From an uncultured Rhodospirillales bacterium (GTDB lineage: Bacteria; Pseudomonadota; Alphaproteobacteria; Acetobacterales; Acetobacteraceae), in the NCBI GenBank assembly GCA_903928895.1, contig CAIYSR010000077.1, positions 30,803 through 94,802 of the forward strand: DNA of 64,000 bases, written 5' to 3'. A program made the translations under genes and the position numbers. Within the stretch, counting starts at the first letter, position 1; every line of letters starts with the position of its first letter. Positions 46,070 through 54,855 of this stretch are shown piece after piece. The notes beneath the pieces are model-generated. The model saw only the letters and a program-made list of their open reading frames with translations, searched no databases and was not told the origin of the DNA.

Positions 46070-46109
46070 TTGGACGTGGCGGGAATGAAACCCTTCCCGC
46101 CACGTCCAA
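46070..46109 (+). terminator. long inverted repeat after infC
   Basis: TTGGACGTGGCGGGAA and TTCCCGCCACGTCCAA pair perfectly over 16 bp around an 8-nt loop, starting 35 nt after the infC stop. No U-run follows. It probably ends or stabilises the thrS-infC transcript. Confidence 0.6.
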
Positions 46110-46160
46110 TGTCAGATCAACGGCACCGGCTGGCGGCGCCACGCGGAAAGGAAGACGGCT

Positions 46161-46568
46161 ATGATCCCTGAAACCACCCTGGCCGCCTGGGCGCCGCGCA
46201 TGCTGAGCGTGCTGCGCATCATCACCGCACTGCTCTTCCTGCAACACGGCTTGACCAAGTTTTTCGGCTTCCCGGGCCCGTCACCGGCGAATTTCCAGGC
46301 GCTCTCGCTCATCGGCCTCGCCGGCGCCATCGAAATCGTCGGCCCCCTCCTGCTCGCCGCCGGCCTGTTCACCCGCCTCGCCGCCTTCATCATGTCGGGC
46401 GAAATGGCCTTCGCCTATTTCATCGGCCACGCCCCCGCGAGCTTCTACCCCCTGGTCAACCGCGGCGAGGGCGCGATCCTGTTCTGCTTCATCTTCCTCT
46501 ACATCGCCATCGCCGGCGGCGGCCCCTGGGGGATCGACGGCGCCCGGTCGATCCAGCCACGGGAATAA
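46161..46568 (+). CDS. DoxX family membrane protein
   Basis: 135 residues with four membrane helices. LRIITALLFLQHGLTKFFGFPG is the DoxX start, IGLAGAIEIVGPLLLAAGLFTRLAAFIM and MAFAYFIGHAPASFYPLVNRGE follow. DoxX proteins are small inner-membrane proteins; some act with thiol or redox systems, but the role here is unknown. The gene has AAAGGAAG upstream and precedes the ECF sigma factor gene by 49 bp, which may link the two. Confidence 0.9.
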   Translation: MIPETTLAAWAPRMLSVLRIITALLFLQHGLTKFFGFPGPSPANFQALSLIGLAGAIEIVGPLLLAAGLFTRLAAFIMSGEMAFAYFIGHAPASFYPLVNRGEGAILFCFIFLYIAIAGGGPWGIDGARSIQPRE

Positions 46569-46617
46569 TCCGCCGCGCTCCCCCGTCTTCGGGACAGGCC
46601 TACCCCGGAGACCTGGC

Positions 46618-47154
46618 TTGACCCTCGAACTGCGCAGCGCCCTGACCGCCCTGCTCCCCCGCCTGCGCCGCTTCGGCCTGGCCATCACCGGCTCGCGCAA
46701 CGACGCCGACGATCTGGTCCAGGCTGCGTGCGAGCGCGTCCTGCTGCGCGGGGACCAGCTGCGCGACCAGACCAGGATGGACGCCTGGATCTACGGCATC
46801 ATGCGCAACCTCTGGTTCGATGAGGTCCGCTTCCGCAAAATCCGCCGCCATGACGACATCTCCGAAGCCGCCGACATCATCGGCGAGGATGGCGAGGCCG
46901 TCGCCGAGGGACGCATCACGCTGGCCGCCGTGCGCGCCGCCATGGCCGGCATGTCCGAGGATCGCCGCACCCTGCTGATGCTGGTCTGCGTCGACGGGCT
47001 CACCTACCAGGAGGCCGCCGACACCCTCGGCATCGCCATCGGCACGGTGATGAGCCGGCTCTCCCGTGCCCGCCGTGAGTTGCAGGAACGCCTCAACGAG
47101 CGCGAACGCCAACCGGCCAACACCCCCATTCCTTTCCGCCGGGGGGGCAAATGA
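46618..47154 (+). CDS. ECF-type RNA polymerase sigma factor
   Basis: 178 residues starting at TTG 46618, with CGGAG upstream. Region 2 has GSRNDADDLVQAACERVLLR and WIYGIMRNLWFDEVRFRK; region 4 has GLTYQEAADTLGIAIGTVMSRLSRARREL, the helix-turn-helix for the -35 box. It directs RNA polymerase to stress or envelope genes. The gene overlaps the anti-sigma gene by 4 nt (ATGA). A weak match to ECF-type GGAAT...CGTC lies just upstream at 46562-46587, overlapping the DoxX stop, so autoregulation is possible but unproved. Confidence 0.93.
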   Translation: MTLELRSALTALLPRLRRFGLAITGSRNDADDLVQAACERVLLRGDQLRDQTRMDAWIYGIMRNLWFDEVRFRKIRRHDDISEAADIIGEDGEAVAEGRITLAAVRAAMAGMSEDRRTLLMLVCVDGLTYQEAADTLGIAIGTVMSRLSRARRELQERLNERERQPANTPIPFRRGGK

Positions 47155-47906
47155 GCGCCACCGGCCCGGAGCATGAAGACATGCTGAGCGCCTATGTCGA
47201 CGGCGAGCTCGATGCCGCGGCGATCGCCGAGGTCGAGCAACTTCTCGCCAGCGATCCCCTCGCCCGCCGCACCGTCGAGACCTACCGCGAGACCTCCGCC
47301 CTGCTGCGCGCGGCCTTTGCCGAACCACTCTTCGCGAACGGCACCAACCGCCTGATCCAGCCGCAGGCCACGCCCAGGCCGACCCCGCGCCTGCTCGCCT
47401 GGGCGATGGCGGCCTCGGTCCTGGCCTGCATCATCGGCTTCGGCGGCGGCATGCTGTGGAACGGGCATGATGGCAACCCGCGCACCGCCCTGCTCGACGA
47501 GGTGACCGAATACCATCACGTCCTCAGCCGCGAGAGCACCCATCTGGTCGAGGTTCCGGCCAGCCAGTCCGACGAGATCCGCCGCTGGCTCGGCCATCGC
47601 ATCGAACGCCGCCTCGACATCCCGGATCTCACCCAGGCCGGTCTGGCCTTCGCCGGCGCCCGGCTCCAGGTGGTCGACGGCAAGCCGGTGGCGACGCTCT
47701 ACTACACCCGCGAACGCGGCACCCCGGTGGCGATCTGCCTGACCCAGTTCGAAGGCGCCGCCGACACGCTGCAGATCGAGCGCCGCAACGGCTTCCGCGT
47801 CGCCTCCTGGTTCGACGGCCATTTCGCCTATCTTGTGGTCGGCGACCTCGACGCCGGCATGGCCCGCGCGCTGGCCGAACTGGCGGCCGAACAGCTCCGC
47901 GGCTGA
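47151..47906 (+). CDS. membrane anti-sigma factor
   Basis: 251 residues, one membrane helix at about 81-102 (LLAWAMAASVLACIIGFGGGML). The N-terminal cytoplasmic part starts with EDMLSAYVDGELDAAAIAEVEQLLASDP, the usual anti-sigma pattern, but lacks the HxxxCxxC zinc motif, so it is a non-zinc type. The C-terminal part is periplasmic and has QLVVDGKPVATLYYTRERG. It holds the ECF sigma factor at the membrane until a signal arrives. The ATG overlaps the sigma stop. Confidence 0.88.
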   Translation: MSATGPEHEDMLSAYVDGELDAAAIAEVEQLLASDPLARRTVETYRETSALLRAAFAEPLFANGTNRLIQPQATPRPTPRLLAWAMAASVLACIIGFGGGMLWNGHDGNPRTALLDEVTEYHHVLSRESTHLVEVPASQSDEIRRWLGHRIERRLDIPDLTQAGLAFAGARLQVVDGKPVATLYYTRERGTPVAICLTQFEGAADTLQIERRNGFRVASWFDGHFAYLVVGDLDAGMARALAELAAEQLRG

Positions 47907-48036
47907 CACAGCGACGACACGATTCTCGGCGCACACGATTTCGTGGCTACCACCGGCCATCGCCCGATGTCATGGTGGAGCAACGAATGCATCGCGGACC
48001 AAGAACGGTCACCGCGACCCGCCGCTGGAGCATGCC

Positions 48037-48534
48037 ATGGTCCGACCTCTCGTTCGCATCGCCACCGCCGCCGCCCTTGCCCTGCCGTTGCTGGCAGGCG
48101 GCCCCGCCAAGGCGCACGACGACGGGTGGGTCCTGTCGGGCGCCACTCTCGGGGGCGCCACGGTCACCGGCGTGTTTTTCACCAATGCCTATGACTTCCT
48201 CGCCACCTGGGACTTCATCGAAACCGGCGCCTCCAACCTCGAATTCACGTCCAGTGCGCCGGGTGCCACCGTCGGCTTCTCCTCGCTGACCATCCTGACC
48301 GTCACCGACGGACTCGGCGACTCGCTGTCCTTCACCTTCGCCGCCCCCGGGCTGGACGGTTCGACCTCCCCCTTGCTGGTGATATCGTCCTCCGAAACCT
48401 ACGTCACCTCCGGCGGGCCGGTGACCATCACCGGGTCAACCGGCGAGGTCGATCTGCCGGAGCCTGCCTCGATCGCGGTGCTCGGCATCGCCCTCGCCGG
48501 CCTCGCCGCCAGCCGGCGACGGCGCGCCCGCTAG
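48037..48534 (+). CDS. PEP-CTERM sorting-domain protein
   Basis: 165 residues with an N-terminal signal peptide (LVRIATAAALALPLLAGGPAKA) and a C-terminal LPEPASIAVLGIALAGLAA helix followed by SRRRRAR. This Pro-Glu-Pro, hydrophobic stretch and basic tail is the PEP-CTERM sorting signal, which an exosortase removes. The middle part is Ser/Thr/Gly-rich with many beta strands, typical of cargo. No exosortase gene is in the window. It follows the sigma/anti-sigma pair and could be their target, an inference from position. Confidence 0.88.
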   Translation: MVRPLVRIATAAALALPLLAGGPAKAHDDGWVLSGATLGGATVTGVFFTNAYDFLATWDFIETGASNLEFTSSAPGATVGFSSLTILTVTDGLGDSLSFTFAAPGLDGSTSPLLVISSSETYVTSGGPVTITGSTGEVDLPEPASIAVLGIALAGLAASRRRRAR

Positions 48535-48562
48535 GCACCTGTCCGCGCGCCCCAGGCTGAAG

Positions 48563-48588
48563 CGGGCACGGCCGTCAGCCGCCCGTTT
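48563..48588 (+). terminator. terminator-like hairpin after the PEP-CTERM gene
   Basis: CGGGC pairs with GCCCG and GGC with GCC around a CGTCA loop (a two-base bulge on one side), followed by TTT. It lies 29 nt after the stop and before the Pho-box repeats, so it could separate the two transcription units. Confidence 0.4.
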
Positions 48589-48609
48589 CCAATTGCAACC
48601 AGTGCCACG

Positions 48610-48638
48610 CTGTCACGGCGCGGTCATCGAACCGTCAT
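48610..48638 (+). promoter_or_regulatory. three direct repeats resembling a Pho box
   Basis: CTGTCAC (48610), CGGTCAT (48621) and CCGTCAT (48632) lie at an exact 11-bp period with 4-bp spacers. PhoB sites are direct repeats of CTGTCAT-like 7-mers every 11 bp, and two or three repeats make a functional box. The repeats end 58 bp before the first solute-binding protein gene. They predict induction of the whole operon under phosphate shortage. Confidence 0.6.
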
Positions 48639-48695
48639 CGTCCCTTCGCGCCCGCATGTTAGCTCCCGCCGCATTCGCGCATCCCCGGAGCCACC

Positions 48696-50321
48696 ATGAC
48701 CCGCATCCCCCGCCGCGCCGCCCTCGCCGGCACCGCCGCCGCCGCCCTGCCGCGCTTTGCTATTGCCCAGTCCGACACCCGCCCCGTCATCACCGTCGCG
48801 GTGCAGAAAATCGCCAACTCCAACACCCTCGACGCCCTGCGCGAACAGTCCAACGTCGGCACCCGCATGATGACCCTCTTCGTCGAGCGGCTCATCGACC
48901 TCAACTACCAGGGCCAGCTCGAAACCAAACCCGGCCTCGCCACCGAGTGGCGCCGCATCGACGACAAGACCGTCGAATTCTCGCTCCGTCGCGGCGTCAA
49001 ACTCCACAACGGCGACGAATTCACCGCCGAGGACGTCGCCGCCTCCTTCTCGCCGCAGCGCATGTTCGGCGACACCCGCCCCACCGTGCAAGGCAAGACC
49101 CTCCCGCTGTCCGGCCAGATCATCACCTCCGCCGCCGGCCGCGAGCTGCCGCGCGAAATCCCCCCCGTCGCCCGCCGCCTGTTCCCCGCCTTCGACCGCG
49201 TCGAGATCATCGACCGCCACACCGTGCGCATGGTCAACGCCACCCCGGACGTCACCCTGGAAGGCCGCCTCTCCGCCCTCGGCGCCGGCATCATCTCCGC
49301 CCGCGCCTTCAACGAGGCCCCCTCCTGGCTCGACTACGCCCGCAAGCCCATCGGCACCGGCCCCTACCGCATCACCGACTACCGGCCGGACCAGTCCCTC
49401 ACTTTGACCGCCCATGACGAATACTGGGGCGGCCGCCCGCCGATCAAGACGCTCCGCCTCGTCGAGGTCCCCGAGGTCAGCTCGCGCGTCAACGGCCTGC
49501 TCGCCGGCGAATTCCAATTCGCCTGCGACATCCCGCCCGACCAGATCCGCGACATCGAGCGCAACCCCGCCTTCGAGGTCCAGGGCGGCACCATCCCCAA
49601 CCACCGCATCACCGCCTTCGACAAGAACCACGCCCCGCTGCGCGACCCCCGCGTGCGCCAGGCCATGACCCACGCCATCGATCGCAAGATGATCGTCGAC
49701 AGCCTGTGGGAAGGCCGCACCCGCGTCCCCGCCGGCCTGCAATGGGAATTCTACGGCGAGATGTTCATCCCCACCTGGTCGGTCCCCGAGTTCGACCCCG
49801 CCCGCGCGCGGGACCTGCTCAAGGCCGCCGGCTACAAGGGCGACCCGATCACCTACCGCCTGCTCAACAACTATTACACCAACCAGACCTTCACTGCGCA
49901 GGCCCTGGTCGAGATGTGGCGCCAGGTCGGCCTCAACGTGCAGATCACGATGAAGGAGAACTGGACCCAGATCTTCGAGCGCACCCCCGAGCGCGGCATC
50001 CGCGACTGGTCCAACTCCGCCGTCTTCAACGACCCGGTCTCCTCCATCGTCAGCCAGCACGGCCCCAACGGCGAGCAGCAGCAATACGGCGAATGGACCA
50101 ACGAGGAAATGAACCGGCTCTCGCTCGAACTCGAAACCAGCACCGACCGCGCCCGCCGCAAACAGGTCTTCGCCCGCTTGCTCACCATCGCCGAGCGCGA
50201 GGACCCCGCCTACACCGTGCTCCACCAGAACGCGACCTTCACCGCCAAGCGCAAGGACATCCGCTGGAAGGCCGCCCCCACCTTCGCCATGGACTTCCGC
50301 GCCCACAACTGGGGCGCCTGA
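48696..50321 (+). CDS. ABC transporter substrate-binding protein, family 5 (first copy)
   Basis: 541 residues. The N terminus MTRIPRRAALAGTAAAALPRF is a Tat-like signal peptide. The family 5 pattern is clear: LATEWRRIDDKTVEFSLRRGV, HNGDEFTAEDVAASF, PIGTGPYRITDYRPDQSLTL, NHRITAFDKNHAPLRDPRVR and ITMKENWTQIFERTPERG. Family 5 members bind peptides, nickel, or sometimes other ligands, and pass them to the permease pair. The next gene encodes a close paralogue of almost the same length. It is the first gene of the operon and lies 58 bp behind a Pho-box-like element. Confidence 0.93.
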   Translation: MTRIPRRAALAGTAAAALPRFAIAQSDTRPVITVAVQKIANSNTLDALREQSNVGTRMMTLFVERLIDLNYQGQLETKPGLATEWRRIDDKTVEFSLRRGVKLHNGDEFTAEDVAASFSPQRMFGDTRPTVQGKTLPLSGQIITSAAGRELPREIPPVARRLFPAFDRVEIIDRHTVRMVNATPDVTLEGRLSALGAGIISARAFNEAPSWLDYARKPIGTGPYRITDYRPDQSLTLTAHDEYWGGRPPIKTLRLVEVPEVSSRVNGLLAGEFQFACDIPPDQIRDIERNPAFEVQGGTIPNHRITAFDKNHAPLRDPRVRQAMTHAIDRKMIVDSLWEGRTRVPAGLQWEFYGEMFIPTWSVPEFDPARARDLLKAAGYKGDPITYRLLNNYYTNQTFTAQALVEMWRQVGLNVQITMKENWTQIFERTPERGIRDWSNSAVFNDPVSSIVSQHGPNGEQQQYGEWTNEEMNRLSLELETSTDRARRKQVFARLLTIAEREDPAYTVLHQNATFTAKRKDIRWKAAPTFAMDFRAHNWGA

Positions 50322-50322
50322 C

Positions 50323-51957
50323 ATGCGGCTCTCGCGCCGCGCGCTGGCCGGCCGGGCGACGGCGGCCGGCGCCGCCCTCGGCTTGCCGGGCGTCGCGATC
50401 GGCCAGTCCGACAACCGCCCCTCCATCACCATCGCCGTCCAGCGCATCGCCAACACCAACACGCTCGACAATCTGCGTGAGCAGTCCAACGTCGGCGAGC
50501 GTACCCTGCTGATGTTCAACGAGCGCCTGATCGACATGGACTGGCGCGGCAACCTCGCCCAGACCCCCGGCCTCGCCGAATCCTGGCGCCGCATCGACGA
50601 TCGCACCCTCGATCTCACACTGCGCGACAACGTCCGCTTCCACAACGGCGACCTGCTCACCGCCGAGGACGTCGCCTTCCGCTTCAGCCCCGCCATGGCC
50701 TTCGGCGACACCCGCCCCACCGTCGACGGCCAGACCCTGCCGCACGCCTTCTCCGCCATCGTCGGCCAGGGCTCGAAGAAACTCCCCGACGAAATCCCCC
50801 CCGTCGCCCGCCGCCTGTTCCCCGGGCTCGACCGCGTCGAGGTGACTGGCCCGCGCAGCGTCCGCTTCATCAACGCCACCCCGGACGTCACCCTGGAAGG
50901 CCGCCTCACCGCCGCCGGCGCCGAGATCGTCTCCCGCCGCGCCGTCGAGGAGGCCGCCTCCTGGCTCGCCTACGCCCGCAAGCCGGTCGGCACCGGCCCC
51001 TACCGCATCCGCGAATTCCGCCCCGACATCTCCCTCACGCTCGACTCCCACGACGACTACTGGGGCGGCCGCCCGCCGCTCAAATCCATCCGCCTCGTCG
51101 AGGTCCCCGAGGTCGCCGCCCGCATCAACGGCCTGCTCGCCGGCGAATACCAGTTCGCCTGCGACATCCCGCCCGACCAGATCGCGGTGGTCGAACGCAA
51201 CCCGGCCTTCGAGGTCGTCGGCGGCACCATCCTCAACCACCGCGTCACCACCTACGACAATTCCAATCCCGTCCTGCACGATCCCCGAATCCGCCTCGGC
51301 CTCGCCCACGCCATCGACCGCCAGGCCATCATCGACGGGCTCTGGGCCGGCCGCACCCGCGTGCCCCAGGGCCTGCAATGGGAGTTCTACGGCGACATGT
51401 TCGTCGCCGACTGGCGCATCCCGCCCTACGATCCCGCCAAGGCGCGCCAGCTCCTCAAAGACGGCGGCTATACCGGTGAGCCGATCCCCTACCGCCTGCT
51501 CAACAACTACTACACCAACCAGGTCGCCACCTCGCAGATCCTGGTCGAGATGTGGCGCCAGGTCGGCGCCAACGTCGAAATCACCATGAAGGAGAACTGG
51601 ACCCAGATCCGCGACCGCTCCACCCCGCGCGGCGTGCGCGACTGGTCAGCCGGCGCCCCCTTCAACGACCCGGTCGGCGCGATCGTCTCCAATTTCGGCC
51701 CCAACGGCGCCGCCCAGCAGGCCGGCGAATACCGCAACGCCGAATTCAGCCAGATGTGCGTCATCCTCGAAACCAGCGCCGACCGCCCGCTGCGCCGCAA
51801 GGCATTCCGCCGCATGCTGGAAATCGCCGAGCGCGAGGACCCCGCCTATACCCTGCTCCACCAGAACGCGACCTTCACCGCCAAGCGCCGCGACATCAAA
51901 TGGCGGGCCGCGCCCAGTTTCGCGATGGACTTCCGCCCCGGAAACTTCGCACTCTGA
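50323..51957 (+). CDS. ABC transporter substrate-binding protein, family 5 (second copy)
   Basis: 544 residues, a paralogue of the preceding protein; the stretches LFPGLDRVE, HDDYWGGRPPLKSIRLVEVPEV and LQWEFYGDMFV almost match its neighbour, while others differ, so this is an old tandem duplication. The signal peptide is MRLSRRALAGRATAAGAALG. The ATG is 1 nt after the preceding stop. Two binding proteins for one permease suggest that the transporter takes more than one ligand. Confidence 0.93.
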   Translation: MRLSRRALAGRATAAGAALGLPGVAIGQSDNRPSITIAVQRIANTNTLDNLREQSNVGERTLLMFNERLIDMDWRGNLAQTPGLAESWRRIDDRTLDLTLRDNVRFHNGDLLTAEDVAFRFSPAMAFGDTRPTVDGQTLPHAFSAIVGQGSKKLPDEIPPVARRLFPGLDRVEVTGPRSVRFINATPDVTLEGRLTAAGAEIVSRRAVEEAASWLAYARKPVGTGPYRIREFRPDISLTLDSHDDYWGGRPPLKSIRLVEVPEVAARINGLLAGEYQFACDIPPDQIAVVERNPAFEVVGGTILNHRVTTYDNSNPVLHDPRIRLGLAHAIDRQAIIDGLWAGRTRVPQGLQWEFYGDMFVADWRIPPYDPAKARQLLKDGGYTGEPIPYRLLNNYYTNQVATSQILVEMWRQVGANVEITMKENWTQIRDRSTPRGVRDWSAGAPFNDPVGAIVSNFGPNGAAQQAGEYRNAEFSQMCVILETSADRPLRRKAFRRMLEIAEREDPAYTLLHQNATFTAKRRDIKWRAAPSFAMDFRPGNFAL

Positions 51958-51962
51958 CCCGC

Positions 51963-52955
51963 ATGAGCCAACCCCTCGTGGCCATATCCGGCCTCACCGT
52001 CGCGTTCAACGGCGTGCCCGCCCTGCGCGGGATCGACCTTGAGGTCGGCCCGGGCGAGGCCGTCGGCCTCGTCGGCGAATCCGGCTCCGGCAAATCCGTC
52101 ACCTGGCTCGCCGCCCTCGGCCTGCTGCCCGAAACCGCCCGCGTCGCCGGCAGCGTCAGGCTCGGGGGCGAGGAACTCCTCGGCGCGCCCCCGGCCCGGC
52201 TCGACACCATCCGCGGCGGCCGTGTGGCGATGATCTTCCAGGACCCGGCCAGCGCGCTCAACCCGGTGCACCGCATCGGCAAGCAGATCGGCGAGGCCCT
52301 GCGCCTGCATCGCGGCCTCACCGGCGCCGCCGCCCGCGCCGAGACCATCCGCCTGCTCGAACAGGTCGGCATCCCCGATCCCGCCCGCCGCATCGACATC
52401 TTCCCCCACGAGATGTCGGGCGGCCAGAACCAGCGCGTCATGATCGCCATGGCGCTGGCCGGCCAGCCCGAGCTCCTCATCGCCGACGAGCCCACCACCG
52501 CGCTCGACGCCACCATTCAGGCGCAGATCCTCGACCTGCTCAGCCGCCTGCGCGCCGAAACCGGCATGGCCCTGGTCCTCATCAGCCATGATCTCGGCGT
52601 CGTCGCCGACCTCTGCGACCGCGTCGGCGTGATGTATGCCGGCCGCATCGTCGAACAGGCCGCCGCCGCCACCCTGTTCGCCCACCCCGCCCACCCCTAC
52701 ACCGCCGGCCTGCTCGCCGCCCTGCCCGACATGGACGGCCCGCGCCGCCGCCTCGAAGCCATCCCCGGCTTCGTCCCCGAACCCTGGGCCATGCCGCCGG
52801 GCTGCGCCTTCGCCCCGCGCTGCGCCTTCGCCACCGCCGACTGCGCGGCCGCCACCCCCGCTTCCGCCGAAATCACGCCGGCCCACCACGTCGCCTGCCT
52901 GCACCCCGCCCGCAGCACACCCGCCGCGCACCCCGCCCGGAACCTCCACCCATGA
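51963..52955 (+). CDS. oligopeptide-type ABC transporter ATP-binding protein (DppD type)
   Basis: 330 residues from the ATG at 51963; the frame upstream is a shadow of the previous gene. Walker A GESGSGKS, Q-loop IFQDPASALNPVHR, signature MSGGQNQR, Walker [17 protein letters not shown] and the H-switch LISHDLG are all intact. The C-terminal extension has MPPGCAFAPRCAFATADC. It forms one half of the ATPase pair for the operon's permease; the second half is encoded next, overlapping by 4 nt. Confidence 0.94.
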   Translation: MSQPLVAISGLTVAFNGVPALRGIDLEVGPGEAVGLVGESGSGKSVTWLAALGLLPETARVAGSVRLGGEELLGAPPARLDTIRGGRVAMIFQDPASALNPVHRIGKQIGEALRLHRGLTGAAARAETIRLLEQVGIPDPARRIDIFPHEMSGGQNQRVMIAMALAGQPELLIADEPTTALDATIQAQILDLLSRLRAETGMALVLISHDLGVVADLCDRVGVMYAGRIVEQAAAATLFAHPAHPYTAGLLAALPDMDGPRRRLEAIPGFVPEPWAMPPGCAFAPRCAFATADCAAATPASAEITPAHHVACLHPARSTPAAHPARNLHP

Positions 52956-53932
52956 TGCCGCTGCTGACCCTCGAGGCGGCGAGCCGCACCTACCGCACCC
53001 GCCACGGCCTGTTCGGCAAACCGAGCGACGTCCGCGCGGTCGATCGGGTCAGCCTCGAAGTCGCCCCCGGCCGCACGCTCGGAATCGTCGGTGAATCCGG
53101 CTGCGGCAAATCCACCACCGGCCGCCTCGCCCTCGGCCTCGAAACCCCCGACGCCGGCAGCGTCCGCTTCCGCAACACCGCCATGCCGCCCCAAGGCAGC
53201 GCCGAATGGCCTGCCCTGCGCCGCCACATGCAGCTCGTCTTCCAGGACCCGCTCGGCGCCATGGACCGGCGCCTCACCATCGCCGCCCAGATCGCCGAAC
53301 CGCTGCACATCCACAACATCGGCAGCCCCGCCGAGCGCGCCGAGCGCGTCGCCGCCCTGCTGCGCGATGTCGGCCTGCGCCCCGACCAGGCCGCCCGTCA
53401 CCCGCACGAACTCTCCGGCGGCCAGCGCCAGCGCGCCGTCCTCGCCCGCGCTCTCGCCACCGACCCCGCCCTCCTGGTCTGCGACGAGCCGATCTCCGCG
53501 CTCGACGTCTCCATCCAGGCCCAGATCGTCAACATGCTGGCCGACCTCCAGGCCGCCCGCGGCATCGCCATCCTGTTCATCAGCCACGATCTCAAGGTGA
53601 TCCGCCAGATCAGCCACGACATCGCGGTGATGTATCTCGGCCGCGTCGTCGAGCGCGGCGACCCCGACACCATCTTCGCCGCCCCGATCCATCCCTACAC
53701 CAAGGCCCTGGTCTCCGCCGTCCCCACCCCCGGCCCGCGCCGGCGCGAACGCATCGTGCTGACCGGCGAACCCCCCAACCCCGCCGACCGTCCCACCGGC
53801 TGCGCCTTCCATCCGCGCTGCCCCGCCGCGATGGCCCTGTGCCGCGCCGAGGACCCGCCCGCCGTCACCCTGCCGGACGGCCGCGAAGTCGCCTGCCATC
53901 TCGCCCTCACGCCCGATCGGATCGCCGCCTGA
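52952..53932 (+). CDS. oligopeptide-type ABC transporter ATP-binding protein (DppF type)
   Basis: 326 residues with Walker A GESGCGKST, Q-loop LVFQDPLGAMDRRLT, signature LSGGQRQR, Walker B LLVCDEPISALDV and FISHDLK. The C-terminal oligopeptide-type part has GCAFHPRCPAAMALC. It pairs with the preceding ATPase. The ATG overlaps the preceding stop (ATGA), and its own stop overlaps the first permease ATG. Confidence 0.94.
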   Translation: MMPLLTLEAASRTYRTRHGLFGKPSDVRAVDRVSLEVAPGRTLGIVGESGCGKSTTGRLALGLETPDAGSVRFRNTAMPPQGSAEWPALRRHMQLVFQDPLGAMDRRLTIAAQIAEPLHIHNIGSPAERAERVAALLRDVGLRPDQAARHPHELSGGQRQRAVLARALATDPALLVCDEPISALDVSIQAQIVNMLADLQAARGIAILFISHDLKVIRQISHDIAVMYLGRVVERGDPDTIFAAPIHPYTKALVSAVPTPGPRRRERIVLTGEPPNPADRPTGCAFHPRCPAAMALCRAEDPPAVTLPDGREVACHLALTPDRIAA

Positions 53933-54855
53933 TGCTGCGCTTTTTCGCCATCCGCCTCGGCCGCGCGCTGCTGACCATCGTCCTGGTCGTCACCTTCGCC
54001 TTCGTCGTGCTGCGCCTGTCCGGCGATCCCGCCATCACCATCATGTCGCCCGAAGCCCCGCCCGAGGCGCTCGCCGCCTTCCGCCAGGCCTGGGGCCTGG
54101 ATCAGCCGATCTGGATCCAGTACCTCCGCTACTTCGGCGCCATCTTCCAGGGCGAACTCGGCCAATCCATGCGCGATGGCCGTCCCGCGATCGTGCTCGT
54201 CGCCGAGCGCATCCCCGCCACCCTGGCGCTCACCATCCCGGCCTTCCTCCTCAAGATCGGCCTCGGCATCCCCGCCGGCGTCTACGCCGCCCTGCACCGC
54301 AATTCATGGACCGACCGCGCGGTGATGGCCGGCGCCGTCGCCGGCTTCACCGTGCCGAGCTTCGTCCTCGGCCTCATCCTGGTGCTGGTCTTCGCCGTGC
54401 AGCTCGGCTGGCTGCCCTCGGGCGGACAGGACTCCTGGCGCAGCGCCATCCTGCCGATCATCACCATGGCCCTCGGCGGCGCCGGCGTGCTGGCCCGCTT
54501 CACCCGCTCGGCGATGCTCGAAGTCCTCGGCCAGCCCTTCATCCGCACCGCCTCGGCCAAGGGCGTGCCCTGGCCCCAGGTCGTGCGCGGCCACGCTTTG
54601 CCCAACGCCGCCATCCCCACCGTCACCATCGTCGGCTTCATGGTCGGCTCCCTCATCGCCGGCGCCGTCGTGGTCGAAAGCGTGTTCTCCTGGCCCGGCG
54701 TCGGCCGCCTTCTGGTCGTCGCCGTCGCCAACCGCGACCTCGCCGTCGTCCAGTGCATCCTGCTTGCGGTCGCCAGCACCATGGTCATCTCCAACCTCAC
54801 CGTCGACCTGCTCTACGGCGTGCTCGACCCGCGCCTGCGCGCCAGGACTTCCTGA
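53932..54855 (+). CDS. ABC transporter permease, DppB type
   Basis: 307 residues from the ATG at 53932, with about six membrane helices. The N-terminal FFAIRLGRALLTIVLVVTFAFVVLRLSGDPA is the DppB start. RFTRSAMLEVLGQPFIRTASAKGVPW is the EAA loop that contacts the ATPases. It forms the pore with the next permease and overlaps it by 1 nt. Confidence 0.94.
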   Translation: MLRFFAIRLGRALLTIVLVVTFAFVVLRLSGDPAITIMSPEAPPEALAAFRQAWGLDQPIWIQYLRYFGAIFQGELGQSMRDGRPAIVLVAERIPATLALTIPAFLLKIGLGIPAGVYAALHRNSWTDRAVMAGAVAGFTVPSFVLGLILVLVFAVQLGWLPSGGQDSWRSAILPIITMALGGAGVLARFTRSAMLEVLGQPFIRTASAKGVPWPQVVRGHALPNAAIPTVTIVGFMVGSLIAGAVVVESVFSWPGVGRLLVVAVANRDLAVVQCILLAVASTMVISNLTVDLLYGVLDPRLRARTS

